A DNA stretch of 55,829 nucleotides from Bacillota bacterium (lineage in GTDB: Bacteria; Bacillota; Limnochordia; Darwinibacteriales; Darwinibacteriaceae). The notes below the pieces were generated by a model that was not told where the DNA came from, did no database searches, and saw only the letters and a program-made list of their open reading frames with translations. Made by a program: the position numbers and the translations under genes. Positions 1 through 7,008 of this stretch are shown here, one piece after another. Position 1 is the first letter of the stretch. Each line of letters begins with the position of its first letter. The DNA lies in contig JAAYOM010000025.1 in the NCBI GenBank assembly GCA_012520315.1, forward strand, positions 1 through 55,829, read 5' to 3'.

Positions 1-119
1 CCTATCACGTTTAGGATTTCATAGACTTCAAACTCATACAGGATCTTTCTGCCTTCCCGTTCCGCCTTTGTGAAAATGCGGTCAACTGTGCTGCTGATAC
101 GCTGGTCTAGTTTTCTCAC
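1..119 (-). CDS. Partial N-terminus, probable ADP-forming acyl-CoA synthetase / ATP-grasp (acetate-CoA ligase beta-like)
   Basis: Only the first 39 codons are inside the window; the gene runs off the left edge. A GTG start at 119 follows a clear AGGAGG six bases upstream (126-131). The visible peptide begins MRKLDQRISSTVDRIF and continues with a KAEREGRKILYEFEVYEIL segment. That pattern (helix, A-x-x-E-G-R, then L-x-E-x-E-x-Y-x-I-L) resembles the N-terminus of ATP-grasp subunits of ADP-forming acetyl-CoA synthetases, which make ATP from acyl-CoA in anaerobes. Too little is visible to see the ATP-grasp residues, so the call rests on the N-terminal pattern alone. Confidence 0.5.
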   Translation of the reverse strand, partial: MRKLDQRISSTVDRIFTKAEREGRKILYEFEVYEILNVI

Positions 120-207
120 CTGAATCCTCCTGCCTGGATATTCCTTTTGTCAGCCACCATTGTATTATAAAATATAATTAACAGTTCGGCAACATTAGGC
201 TTGCCGC

Positions 208-762
208 CTACCAGGTTTCGTAATGAATTTTCTCCGGATCCCAGGTTGGGGGCTGGGGCCTTTCTTCTGCAGGCTGCCCCATGGAGATTACTGCCGTGGG
301 AATGATTTCAGCAGGGAGTTTGAGCACTGCCCGGAGCTGCCTGTACCAGTCGGAGTCGACGGTGACTCCCAGCCAGACTCCGCCTAGGCCGATTCCATGA
401 ATGGCCAGCAGCATATTCTGCGTGGCCGCGAAGCAATCTGCATAGAGATGTTCCCTTCTTGCTTCGACCGAGCTGTCGCCGCAGATTACAAAGGCAGCCT
501 GAGCATCAGAGAGCATGTGGGCGTAGCGTTTCCCTGCAGCCAGCGTGTTTAATGTATCGCGGTCTTTGATAACGATAAAGTGGAATGGCCGTCGATTCAT
601 GGCAGTTGGCGCAGCAAGGCCCGCCTGCAGTATGGTGTAGATGGCCCCATCCTCTACAGGCTCAGCTCTGTAACGCCGGATGCTGCGCCTTTCCAAAATC
701 GCGGTGAGCACATCAATCTTGCTCGCGACAATATTTGGCCTTTGAACACTGTGATTAGTCAC
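208..762 (-). CDS. Nitroreductase family FMN-dependent oxidoreductase
   Basis: A 184-residue protein read from a GTG start at 762, chosen because GGGAGG lies just upstream; an ATG 57 bases earlier has no ribosome site. It carries the family's FMN-phosphate-binding ERRSIRRY segment near residue 25 and the PTAMNRRPFHFIVIKD segment that follows the first helices, and ends with a GQPAEERP-type C-terminal segment. Nitroreductase-fold enzymes are cytosolic FMN dimers that reduce nitro groups, quinones or flavins with NAD(P)H; the substrate cannot be read from sequence. It lies upstream of, and in the same direction as, the partial synthetase gene. Confidence 0.85.
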   Translation of the reverse strand: MTNHSVQRPNIVASKIDVLTAILERRSIRRYRAEPVEDGAIYTILQAGLAAPTAMNRRPFHFIVIKDRDTLNTLAAGKRYAHMLSDAQAAFVICGDSSVEARREHLYADCFAATQNMLLAIHGIGLGGVWLGVTVDSDWYRQLRAVLKLPAEIIPTAVISMGQPAEERPQPPTWDPEKIHYETW

Positions 763-957
763 TTTTTCGCCTCCCATTAATTCTTTGTTATGCAATATAG
801 TTTCTGCGGCAGAGGGCAAACTCCTTGATCCTGTGGAGGATCAGCTATTGCCTTGCATAGCTGCATTGTTCTAGCCTCCGAATTTTCACAGCTGAAAATG
901 GCTAGAATATTTTAGTGGGGGAGGTTGAACTAAGGAGAAGGAAATATTCTACTGGAC

Positions 958-986
958 CTGACAAAGCAAATAGTAAGTATTATCAT
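958..986 (+). promoter_or_regulatory. Probable sigma-A promoter of dps
   Basis: CTGACA (958-963) and TATCAT (981-986) are separated by 17 bases, one mismatch from TTGACA and two from TATAAT. The element lies 61 bases before the dps start and overlaps the PerR-like box. Confidence 0.5.
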
Positions 987-991
987 TAAAA
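977..991 (+). promoter_or_regulatory. PerR/Fur-type operator upstream of dps
   Basis: The 15-mer GTATTATCATTAAAA matches the PerR box consensus TTATAATNATTATAA at 11 of 14 defined positions. It covers the putative -10 element of dps, so binding would block transcription. PerR control of dps is well known in Bacillota; assignment here is by pattern only. Confidence 0.5.
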
Positions 992-1047
992 TACATGACA
1001 GATTAGGATAGAATCCTAAAATACGCAGCTTATAAGGAGGGCATGTC

Positions 1048-1515
1048 ATGAACAGAATTGGTTTAGCGAATGAAGCGACGAAAAAGGTGGCAGAGCACTT
1101 AGATCAGCACCTCGCCGACCTTCATGTACTTTATACTAAGCTTCACAACTATCATTGGAATGTAGAAGGCACTGGGTTTTTCACAATCCATGCCAAACTG
1201 GAAGAACTGTATGACGGCGTGGCAGAAGAGATTGATGAAGTAGCCGAGCGCATCCTGATGATCGGACATCGTCCATCTGCATCGCTGGCAGAATATCTTA
1301 AGAAGGCAAAATTGAAGGAAGCAGACAGTGCACCTATATCCAGCAAGGATCTTGCCGAGGACCTCTTATCCGATTATGGTCACCTAGTGGCAGGCTTGCG
1401 GGCTGGAATTGCCGCTGCCCAAGAGGCCAATGATGAGGTCAGTGCCGACTTGATGATCGGCAGCCTGGCAGAGTACGAAAAGACTATCTGGATGCTGGAT
1501 GCTTTCTTGAAATAA
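1048..1515 (+). CDS. dps: Dps family ferritin-like DNA-protection protein
   Basis: A 155-residue protein, normal for Dps, starting at ATG 1048 behind AAGGAGG. The intersubunit ferroxidase signature is present: HNYHWNVEG near residue 35, followed by FFTIHAKLEELYD and EEIDEVAERI, giving the expected His, His, Asp and Glu ligands. Dps forms a 12-subunit shell that oxidises Fe(II) with peroxide, stores the iron and shields DNA in the cytosol. The PerR-like box upstream suggests induction by peroxide or metal status. Transcription is monocistronic and ends at the hairpin downstream. Confidence 0.95.
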   Translation: MNRIGLANEATKKVAEHLDQHLADLHVLYTKLHNYHWNVEGTGFFTIHAKLEELYDGVAEEIDEVAERILMIGHRPSASLAEYLKKAKLKEADSAPISSKDLAEDLLSDYGHLVAGLRAGIAAAQEANDEVSADLMIGSLAEYEKTIWMLDAFLK

Positions 1516-1548
1516 ACGAAAACTGCCTCCCAACCACATTCATAGACA

Positions 1549-1576
1549 GTAACCCTCGCATTGATGCGAGGGTTAC
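1549..1576. terminator. Hairpin between convergent dps and amidase genes
   Basis: GTAACCCTCGCA and TGCGAGGGTTAC pair perfectly over 12 bases around a TTGA loop. There is no strong T-run on either side, so it may act as a bidirectional, possibly factor-assisted, terminator. Confidence 0.7.
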
Positions 1577-1580
1577 GTCG

Positions 1581-2057
1581 TTAGAAGGCGATCCTGCTCC
1601 AGTCAAAGAGCTGGCCAGGATCCCATTTGCGCGCCGGATCATAGGCCTGGTGGCTGATGATGTTCTCCCTGGAGATGCTGTAGTCTCTGGTAAGCTGAGC
1701 CAAGAGCTGCTTTAATGCGAGATACTGGGCATCGGTGTAGCCTCGGTCATCTGCTTTAACCAGCGTATTGGCGAGTGAACCGATGACACCTTTCATTTCT
1801 CCCCTTGTCCCAATGCCCAAAAGTTCAATGCCAATTGCATAGCGGTTCATCGCATCTGAAAGCCTGGGGTTACCTTGCCAAGACCCGGCCCCGGCATGGC
1901 GGGCGATGCGATCATCCTGAACAAACTGGTAGATGGTGCCCTCTCTGTCGATTACATAGTGGGCTTCCACTCCATAGTCGTCAAAGATGTCCCTGATTCT
2001 GCCGATTTCATAGGGACTGCCTGGATTGACCGCGGCATCGCTGATGGCATGGAGCAT
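1581..2057 (-). CDS. N-acetylmuramoyl-L-alanine amidase domain (Amidase_2), 3' part of a frameshifted gene
   Basis: This segment encodes an amidase_2 / PGRP-fold zinc amidase that cleaves the MurNAc-L-Ala bond of peptidoglycan. The zinc-site pattern is visible: IMLHAIS at the very start, RHAGAGSWQ in the middle and an ISHQAYDPARKWDPG segment near the end. The ATG at 2057 has no ribosome site and lies inside the first conserved strand. The same frame is open upstream as GGPADIEYIM until a stop near 2094. Adding one G to the G5 run at 2080-2084 would join it to the lipoprotein reading frame upstream, so it is probably the C-terminal domain of one lipoprotein-amidase. Confidence 0.8.
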   Translation of the reverse strand: MLHAISDAAVNPGSPYEIGRIRDIFDDYGVEAHYVIDREGTIYQFVQDDRIARHAGAGSWQGNPRLSDAMNRYAIGIELLGIGTRGEMKGVIGSLANTLVKADDRGYTDAQYLALKQLLAQLTRDYSISRENIISHQAYDPARKWDPGQLFDWSRIAF

Positions 2058-2452
2058 TATGTATTCGATATCTGCTGGGCCCCCGGCCTCTTATTAACTT
2101 GGGATCCATCTGCCCTCCATGTGATCATGCCCCCCGGCGGTTTGATAATTTCGACTTCTTGCCGAGGTATGAAGATGGCTGTTACAGCCCTCCTTCCATT
2201 CATAAATATAGTCGTTTGGGGGGAGAAGGGCTCTGCAACCGCCCCTTCCCATCTGGAGAATTGCCAGCCTGCAGCCGGCAGGGCCCTCAGCTCCGCTGCG
2301 CTCCCTTTCACGAAGTTATCGGTTCGTTCCGGTTCCACCACACCCTGTCCCTGGACGAGAACTGTTAGTTCTGCCAGGTCCCTAGCTGGGCTGCAGCCTG
2401 TGGCAAACAGTGCACCTAGTAGCAAAAGGCCAGTTAAAATAGTTCTTTTCAC
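2057..2452 (-). CDS. Lipoprotein with InlB B-repeat-like domain, 5' part of a frameshifted amidase gene
   Basis: The GTG start at 2452 follows TTAGGAGG. The product begins with a lipoprotein signal (VKRTILTGLLLLG, then ATGCS lipobox). Residues about 30-95 form one InlB/Listeria-Bacteroides-type repeat: VVEPERT, an AELRALPAAGWQFSRWEG segment, then RRAVTAIF. The tail VEIIKPPGGMITWRADG and KRPG then runs out of frame and stops at 2057-2059, exactly where the amidase domain begins in another frame. I infer a single secreted, membrane-anchored cell-wall amidase of about 290 residues interrupted by a one-base indel in the homopolymer at 2080-2084. Real mutation, programmed shift or assembly error cannot be told apart here. 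Confidence 0.75.
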   Translation of the reverse strand: MKRTILTGLLLLGALFATGCSPARDLAELTVLVQGQGVVEPERTDNFVKGSAAELRALPAAGWQFSRWEGAVAEPFSPQTTIFMNGRRAVTAIFIPRQEVEIIKPPGGMITWRADGSQVNKRPGAQQISNT

Positions 2453-2603
2453 AACAATCTTCCTCCTAACAGATATTCTCTTCCCTTCTGGTTGCCGCTC
2501 TGGCTTCCTCCAAGCGGCAAAATGGTAAGTGCTGTAAAGACCGGGAGGTGCTGGCTGGTGAAAGAACGAATAGAGAATTATGGGCAGCAAAGGAGGAGAC
2601 GCT

Positions 2604-3602
2604 ATGCCATTTACCATTGTCAGGCAGGACATTACCAAGCTGGAAGTGGACGCCATTGTCAATGCGGCGAATACCGCTTTGCTGAAGGGCGGGGGCGTGT
2701 GCGGCGCTATTTTTGCAGCCGCGGGCAGTGAAAAGCTGGAAGCCGCCTGCAGGCAGCTTGCCCCGATTGAAACGGGGGAGGCGGTGATCACTCCAGGATT
2801 TGACTTGACTGCTAAGTTCGTAATCCATACCGCAGGGCCAGTCTACCGCGATGGGGCCGGCGGTGAAGAGAAACAGCTGCGTGCCTGCTATTCTAACAGT
2901 CTTAAGCTGGCGATTGAGACTGGCTGTGAGAGTATTGCCTTTCCCCTAATCTCAAGTGGGGTTTATGGCTATCCTAAAAAGGAGGCGCTTAGGGTTGCCA
3001 TGGATGAGGTGCAAAGTTTCTTAGCAGACCATGAACTAGATGTGTACCTTACGGTCTTTGATAAAGAAGCCTTTACTGTGAGTGAAGAACTTCTCGGTGA
3101 GGTTCATAGCTACCTCGATGCCAACTATGTGGCAGAAGATGTGGAACATCGCAGGCGGCAAGGAAATCTGCTTCCAAGAGAAGAAGCACAGTTGCTTGCT
3201 TCCCATTCTGTAAGGGAAATGGCGCCTAGGGCCCCCTTGGAGGATTTGGTGGGGAATTTGGATGAACCCTTTGCCGAGACTTTGCTGCGCCTCATTGACG
3301 CCAAAGGAAAAAGCGATGTGGAAGTTTATAAAAAAGCTAACCTAGATCGACGGCTCTTTTCGAAAATCCGCAGCAACAAGGGTTATATGCCCGGGAAGCG
3401 TACGGTAATCGCCCTCGCCATTGGTCTGGAGCTTTCTTTAGACGAAACGAATGATCTATTGAGGCGCGCCGGCTACGCGCTGTCCCACAGCCAGGTATTC
3501 GATGTAATCGTGGAATATTTTATCAGGCATGGGAAATACGATATTTTCGAGATTAACGAAGTGCTGTTCAGCTATGACCAACCCCTGCTAGGGGGTGCCT
3601 AG
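2604..3602 (+). CDS. Macro-domain protein with C-terminal helical (HTH-like) extension
   Basis: A 332-residue protein starting at ATG 2604 behind AAGGAGG. Residues 1-160 are a macro domain: DAIVNAANTALLKGGGVCGAIF provides the ADP-ribose-binding Asn-rich loop, and ISSGVYGYPKKEA the phosphate loop. Macro domains bind or hydrolyse ADP-ribose, O-acetyl-ADP-ribose or related nucleotides. The remaining about 170 residues are a charged linker and a helical domain with VYKKANLDRRLFSKIRSN and MPGKRTVIALAIGLEL. That resembles an HTH-like region found fused to macro domains, but its role is unknown. The vWA gene 93 bases downstream in the same direction may be a partner. Confidence 0.85.
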   Translation: MPFTIVRQDITKLEVDAIVNAANTALLKGGGVCGAIFAAAGSEKLEAACRQLAPIETGEAVITPGFDLTAKFVIHTAGPVYRDGAGGEEKQLRACYSNSLKLAIETGCESIAFPLISSGVYGYPKKEALRVAMDEVQSFLADHELDVYLTVFDKEAFTVSEELLGEVHSYLDANYVAEDVEHRRRQGNLLPREEAQLLASHSVREMAPRAPLEDLVGNLDEPFAETLLRLIDAKGKSDVEVYKKANLDRRLFSKIRSNKGYMPGKRTVIALAIGLELSLDETNDLLRRAGYALSHSQVFDVIVEYFIRHGKYDIFEINEVLFSYDQPLLGGA

Positions 3603-3695
3603 AGCCCATTATTGATTTGTCGCTTTGCAGGCGACCTCCTCGCCTTCCTGCAGTGCTATCCTTAGGGCAAGCAGACATTAGAGGGGGTAATCAGC

Positions 3696-4349
3696 GTGAA
3701 AAAGGGTCTAACAGAACTTGTTTTTGTGCTGGACAAAAGTGGGTCTATGAGCGGCCTGGAGAGCGACACCATTGGCGGTTATAACTCCATGCTGCAAAAA
3801 CAGCGGCTGATCGAGGGAGAATGCATTGTTACGACAATGCTTTTTGACCATGGTTACGAACTGCTCCACGATCGCATTGATCTTAGGGCCGTCAGCCCCA
3901 TGACAGAGCAGGAATATCAGGTAGGAGGTTCGACTGCACTCCTTGATGCCCTGGGAATTACGATCAGCAAGATTCGCAGCGTTCAGAAGAACACGGCGGA
4001 AGAGTACCGAGCGGAGCAGGTTATGTTTGTAATCATCACCGACGGGCAGGAAAACAGCAGCCGCGAGTACTCTCTGGAAAAGATCAAGGCCCTGGTGGAA
4101 AGGCACAAGAGTCAGGACGGCTGGGAGTTCATTTTCCTGGGGGCGAACATTGACGCTATCGAAACTGCCGGCCATTTTGGCATCAGTGCAGACCGTGCCC
4201 AGAGTTTCCATGCCGACCAGGAAGGTGTGGCCCTCAACTTTGCGGTAATCAGCGAGAGTGTAGCCCAGTTCCGCCAGGAGGGGCAAATTTCAGAGAGCTG
4301 GAAAGAAGAAATCGAAAAGGATTATAAAAAGCGGGGCGGCAAGCGCTAA
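3696..4349 (+). CDS. vWA-domain protein
   Basis: A 217-residue protein from GTG 3696 behind AGAGGGGG. It is essentially one von Willebrand factor A domain with an intact MIDAS: DKSGSMS near residue 13, the Thr in GGSTALLDAL near residue 82 and Asp in ITDGQENSS near 113. It has no signal peptide, so it is probably cytosolic. Such stand-alone vWA proteins bind a divalent cation and a partner protein, often next to stress or nucleotide-signalling genes; here the neighbour is a macro-domain protein. The specific function is not known. Confidence 0.85.
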   Translation: MKKGLTELVFVLDKSGSMSGLESDTIGGYNSMLQKQRLIEGECIVTTMLFDHGYELLHDRIDLRAVSPMTEQEYQVGGSTALLDALGITISKIRSVQKNTAEEYRAEQVMFVIITDGQENSSREYSLEKIKALVERHKSQDGWEFIFLGANIDAIETAGHFGISADRAQSFHADQEGVALNFAVISESVAQFRQEGQISESWKEEIEKDYKKRGGKR

Positions 4350-4389
4350 TCCAAGCGAGGCCTGGTTTACCTATACTACAGTCTACACT

Positions 4390-4428
4390 GACCAAACAGC
4401 TGTGAAAAGCAGATGTTTGGTCTTTTTT
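4390..4428 (+). terminator. Rho-independent terminator after the vWA gene
   Basis: GACCAAACA (4390-4398) pairs with TGTTTGGTC (4414-4422), followed directly by six T. It ends the macro/vWA transcript. Confidence 0.85.
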
Positions 4429-4509
4429 CATTGACAATGTCCAGGTCTTTTGCTACTATCGGAGGTAAACTCGGCGAGAATGATTATCAGTGTCATGCGA
4501 GGGATGGCT

Positions 4510-4920
4510 ATGAAGAAATCAATCAGGATATTGTACATAGGACTGGGCTTCTTGTTTACTGCCCTGGGGGCGATTGGCGTTATTCTGCCTGTTTTGCCTA
4601 CTACGCCATTTTTGCTGCTTGCATCCTTCTTCTTCTCTAGAGGTTCTGAGAGGTTTAATCGCTGGTTTGTGGGGACAAAACTCTACAGGCATCATCTAGC
4701 AGAGTTTGTGGAAAACCGTGCCATGACGTTAAAGACTAAACTTGGCCTGGTGACCATGGCCTCAGCGGTGATGCTCTTTTCTGCCTTGATGGTAGAGATC
4801 ATCTACTTCCGCATCTTTATGGGTCTGGCCATGCTGTTTCTCTATTACTACTTCGCCTGTCGGATCAGAACCATTAAGCCTGGCAGGGGGGAGGTCCAGC
4901 TGGCAAATGACAATGCCTAG
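4510..4920 (+). CDS. DUF454 (YbaN family) inner-membrane protein
   Basis: A 136-residue small membrane protein; ATG 4510 (MKKSIRILYIG) is chosen because it gives the family N-terminus, with GCGAGGG a few bases upstream. It shows the YbaN/DUF454 hallmark GVILPVLPTTPFLLLASFFF after the first membrane segment and two more hydrophobic segments towards the end. The function of the family is unknown. It is the first gene of a tight, overlapping operon with a nitrous-oxide-stimulated-promoter-family protein and two ABC exporters, an association suggesting a role connected with that exporter. Confidence 0.85.
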   Translation: MKKSIRILYIGLGFLFTALGAIGVILPVLPTTPFLLLASFFFSRGSERFNRWFVGTKLYRHHLAEFVENRAMTLKTKLGLVTMASAVMLFSALMVEIIYFRIFMGLAMLFLYYYFACRIRTIKPGRGEVQLANDNA

Positions 4921-5269
4921 AACTCGACTTGATCTAGAGGATAAGCGGGCGCAAGAAAAGGATGTTGTGGGCAAGATGATTCGCATTTACTGTAAAGGGC
5001 ATAAACATTCCCGCGCCGTCCTTTGCCCAGACTGCCTGAAGCTGCTTAGCTATGCCCAACTGCGCATAGACCGCTGTCCCTTTATTGAGACCAAGACATT
5101 TTGCAGTAACTGCAAAGCCCACTGTTACAGGCGGGGGATGCGGCAGAGGATTAAGGAAGTAATGCGTTACAGCGGTCCCTGGATGCTTTTGTATCATCCT
5201 GTGTTGACCATTCGCCATGTGATTGAAGGACGAAGACAGCGGCAGGCTGAAAAAGGAGTAGCGCCATGA
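4907..5269 (+). CDS. Nitrous-oxide-stimulated promoter family protein
   Basis: A 120-residue basic protein whose start overlaps the DUF454 gene and whose stop overlaps the next ABC gene. Conserved Cys pairs stand out: YCKGHKHSR, LCPDCLKLL, RCPFIETKTFCSNCKAHCY, followed by MRYSGPWMLLYHP. This matches the small family named after a nitrous-oxide-stimulated promoter; the Cys pattern suggests a metal or heme site. The biochemical role is unknown. Translational coupling with both neighbours argues that it works together with the exporter pair. Confidence 0.8.
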   Translation: MTMPRTRLDLEDKRAQEKDVVGKMIRIYCKGHKHSRAVLCPDCLKLLSYAQLRIDRCPFIETKTFCSNCKAHCYRRGMRQRIKEVMRYSGPWMLLYHPVLTIRHVIEGRRQRQAEKGVAP

Positions 5270-7008
5270 TAGATAAGCGTTTAATGAACAAGCTAGGGGA
5301 GGCCAAGGTCTTTATTAGCTTGACAGTGCTGTTAAATACGATCTCGCTAGTGGCGAATGTGGTTTCCGTATTTGCCATCGCCAGACTTTTGGAAAATGTG
5401 TGGCATGGCACCCATTCACCAGAGATGCTCCTTAAGACCGCCCTTACAGTTCTTGCTGTGATTTTGGTTAGGGGCGTCACGAATATACTTTCGTCCAGAA
5501 CGTCCTATTTGTCTTCTGCCAACGTCAAGCAAGTGCTAAGGGAAGATTTGTACAAAAAGCTGCTGCGTCTTGGCATCTCTTATAATGAGAAAGTGGCCAC
5601 ATCGGAAGTGGTACAACTCGCGGTGGAGGGGATCGAACAGCTGGAGATCTATTTTGGATCTTATTTGCCTCAGTTCTTCTACAGCCTGCTTGCGCCCCTT
5701 TTGCTGTTTGCCATCCTCTCTTTTGTGAACCTGAAATCCGCCCTGGTACTTTTGGTCTGCGTTCCTTTAATCCCCATTTCAATTGCAGCTGTCCAAAAAA
5801 TTGCCAAGAGGCTCTTAGGCAAGTACTGGGATACCTACACCAGTATGGGAGACAGCTTCTTAGAAAATATCCAGGGCCTAACCACCCTTAAGATCTATGA
5901 GGCCGATGGGCGCAAGTCCGCTGAAATGGACGTAGAGGCTGAGAAGTTTAGGAAAATCACAATGAGGGTCTTAACTATGCAGCTAAACTCTATCACCCTT
6001 ATGGACTTAATTGCCTATGGCGGTGCAGCCGTAGGCGTTATAATCTCGGTGAATGAGTTTTTAAAGGGAAACATTGGCTTTGCAGGGACATTTGCTATCA
6101 TTATGCTGTCTGCAGAGTTTTTCATTCCACTTAGGCTGCTCGGTTCCTTTTTCCATGTCGCCATGAACGGCATGGCAGCGAGTGACAAATACTTTAATGT
6201 TCTCGATCTGGATGAGCCAGTTCAGGGCCTGGAAACAGCACGTGCCCAAAGCATCGTCTTGGAGCGGGTGAATTTTGCCTACGACGCAGAGCGTCAAATA
6301 CTTAAGGACATTAACGTAGAGATCCCCGCAAACAGTCTGATTGCCTTTGTCGGTGAATCGGGCAGCGGCAAGAGTACTATTGCTGGTCTGATTATGGGGA
6401 TTAACAAGAATTATCAGGGTTCGATTCGCCTTGGCGGCAAAGAGATTTCAGATATCGCTGAAGGGGAGCTTATGAAGGAAATTACCCTGGTTAACCATAA
6501 CAGCTACATTTTCAAAGGCACTGTCAGGGACAACCTTTTAATGGGCAATCAGCAGGCGTCAGATGAAGAGCTGCAGGAGGCCCTAAGGCAAGTAAACCTC
6601 CTGGATTTTGTCTCCGGGGAACAGGGACTCGACACCCCTATCTTGGAACAGGGGGCAAATCTGTCAGGAGGCCAGCGCCAAAGGCTGGCTCTGGCTCGGG
6701 CAATCTTGCATGACACCCCCATCTACATTTTCGACGAAGTCACTTCGAACATCGATGCGGAAAGCGAAGCGCTGATTATGGATGTCATTCAGCAGCTGGC
6801 CCAGGCCAAGACGATTGTTGTGATTTCACATCGCATGGCCAATGTCGTTAACTCCGATCGGATTTATGTTCTCGAAGAGGGCCAAGTGGTGGAAAGCGGC
6901 AGGCACACTGAACTGGAAGCTCGAGAAGGTGCTTATGCCAGGATATACAGGCAGCAGCAAGTGTTGGAGGGTTATACCCAGGGCAGGGAGGTGCTTAGCT
7001 ATGCGTAG
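5266..7008 (+). CDS. ABC transporter, fused membrane-ATPase subunit (CydD-like)
   Basis: A 580-residue half-transporter: an N-terminal six-helix type-1 exporter domain (residues about 20-310) and a C-terminal ATPase. Walker A is GESGSGKST, the signature is LSGGQRQRLALARA, Walker B is IYIFDEVTSNID, and the switch His is in VVISHRM. Sequence style and pairing with the next gene match CydD/CydC-type heterodimers, which export thiols (Cys, glutathione) or affect heme at the outer membrane face. The substrate is unproven. It overlaps the preceding gene by four bases and the following by eight. Confidence 0.85.
   Translation: MIDKRLMNKLGEAKVFISLTVLLNTISLVANVVSVFAIARLLENVWHGTHSPEMLLKTALTVLAVILVRGVTNILSSRTSYLSSANVKQVLREDLYKKLLRLGISYNEKVATSEVVQLAVEGIEQLEIYFGSYLPQFFYSLLAPLLLFAILSFVNLKSALVLLVCVPLIPISIAAVQKIAKRLLGKYWDTYTSMGDSFLENIQGLTTLKIYEADGRKSAEMDVEAEKFRKITMRVLTMQLNSITLMDLIAYGGAAVGVIISVNEFLKGNIGFAGTFAIIMLSAEFFIPLRLLGSFFHVAMNGMAASDKYFNVLDLDEPVQGLETARAQSIVLERVNFAYDAERQILKDINVEIPANSLIAFVGESGSGKSTIAGLIMGINKNYQGSIRLGGKEISDIAEGELMKEITLVNHNSYIFKGTVRDNLLMGNQQASDEELQEALRQVNLLDFVSGEQGLDTPILEQGANLSGGQRQRLALARAILHDTPIYIFDEVTSNIDAESEALIMDVIQQLAQAKTIVVISHRMANVVNSDRIYVLEEGQVVESGRHTELEAREGAYARIYRQQQVLEGYTQGREVLSYA

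Larger units (their letters stand above)
763..1047. promoter_or_regulatory. Divergent intergenic region nitroreductase / dps
   Basis: This 285-base gap separates divergent genes. It contains a small hairpin at 826-843 (TGATCCT, loop GTGG, AGGATCA) and the dps promoter and PerR-like box described separately. No other gene is visible. Confidence 0.5.

Noticed and set aside
2453-2791. N-terminal extension of the lipoprotein on the minus strand
   Set aside because: It overlaps the macro-domain gene on the other strand and lies before a lipoprotein signal with its own ribosome site.
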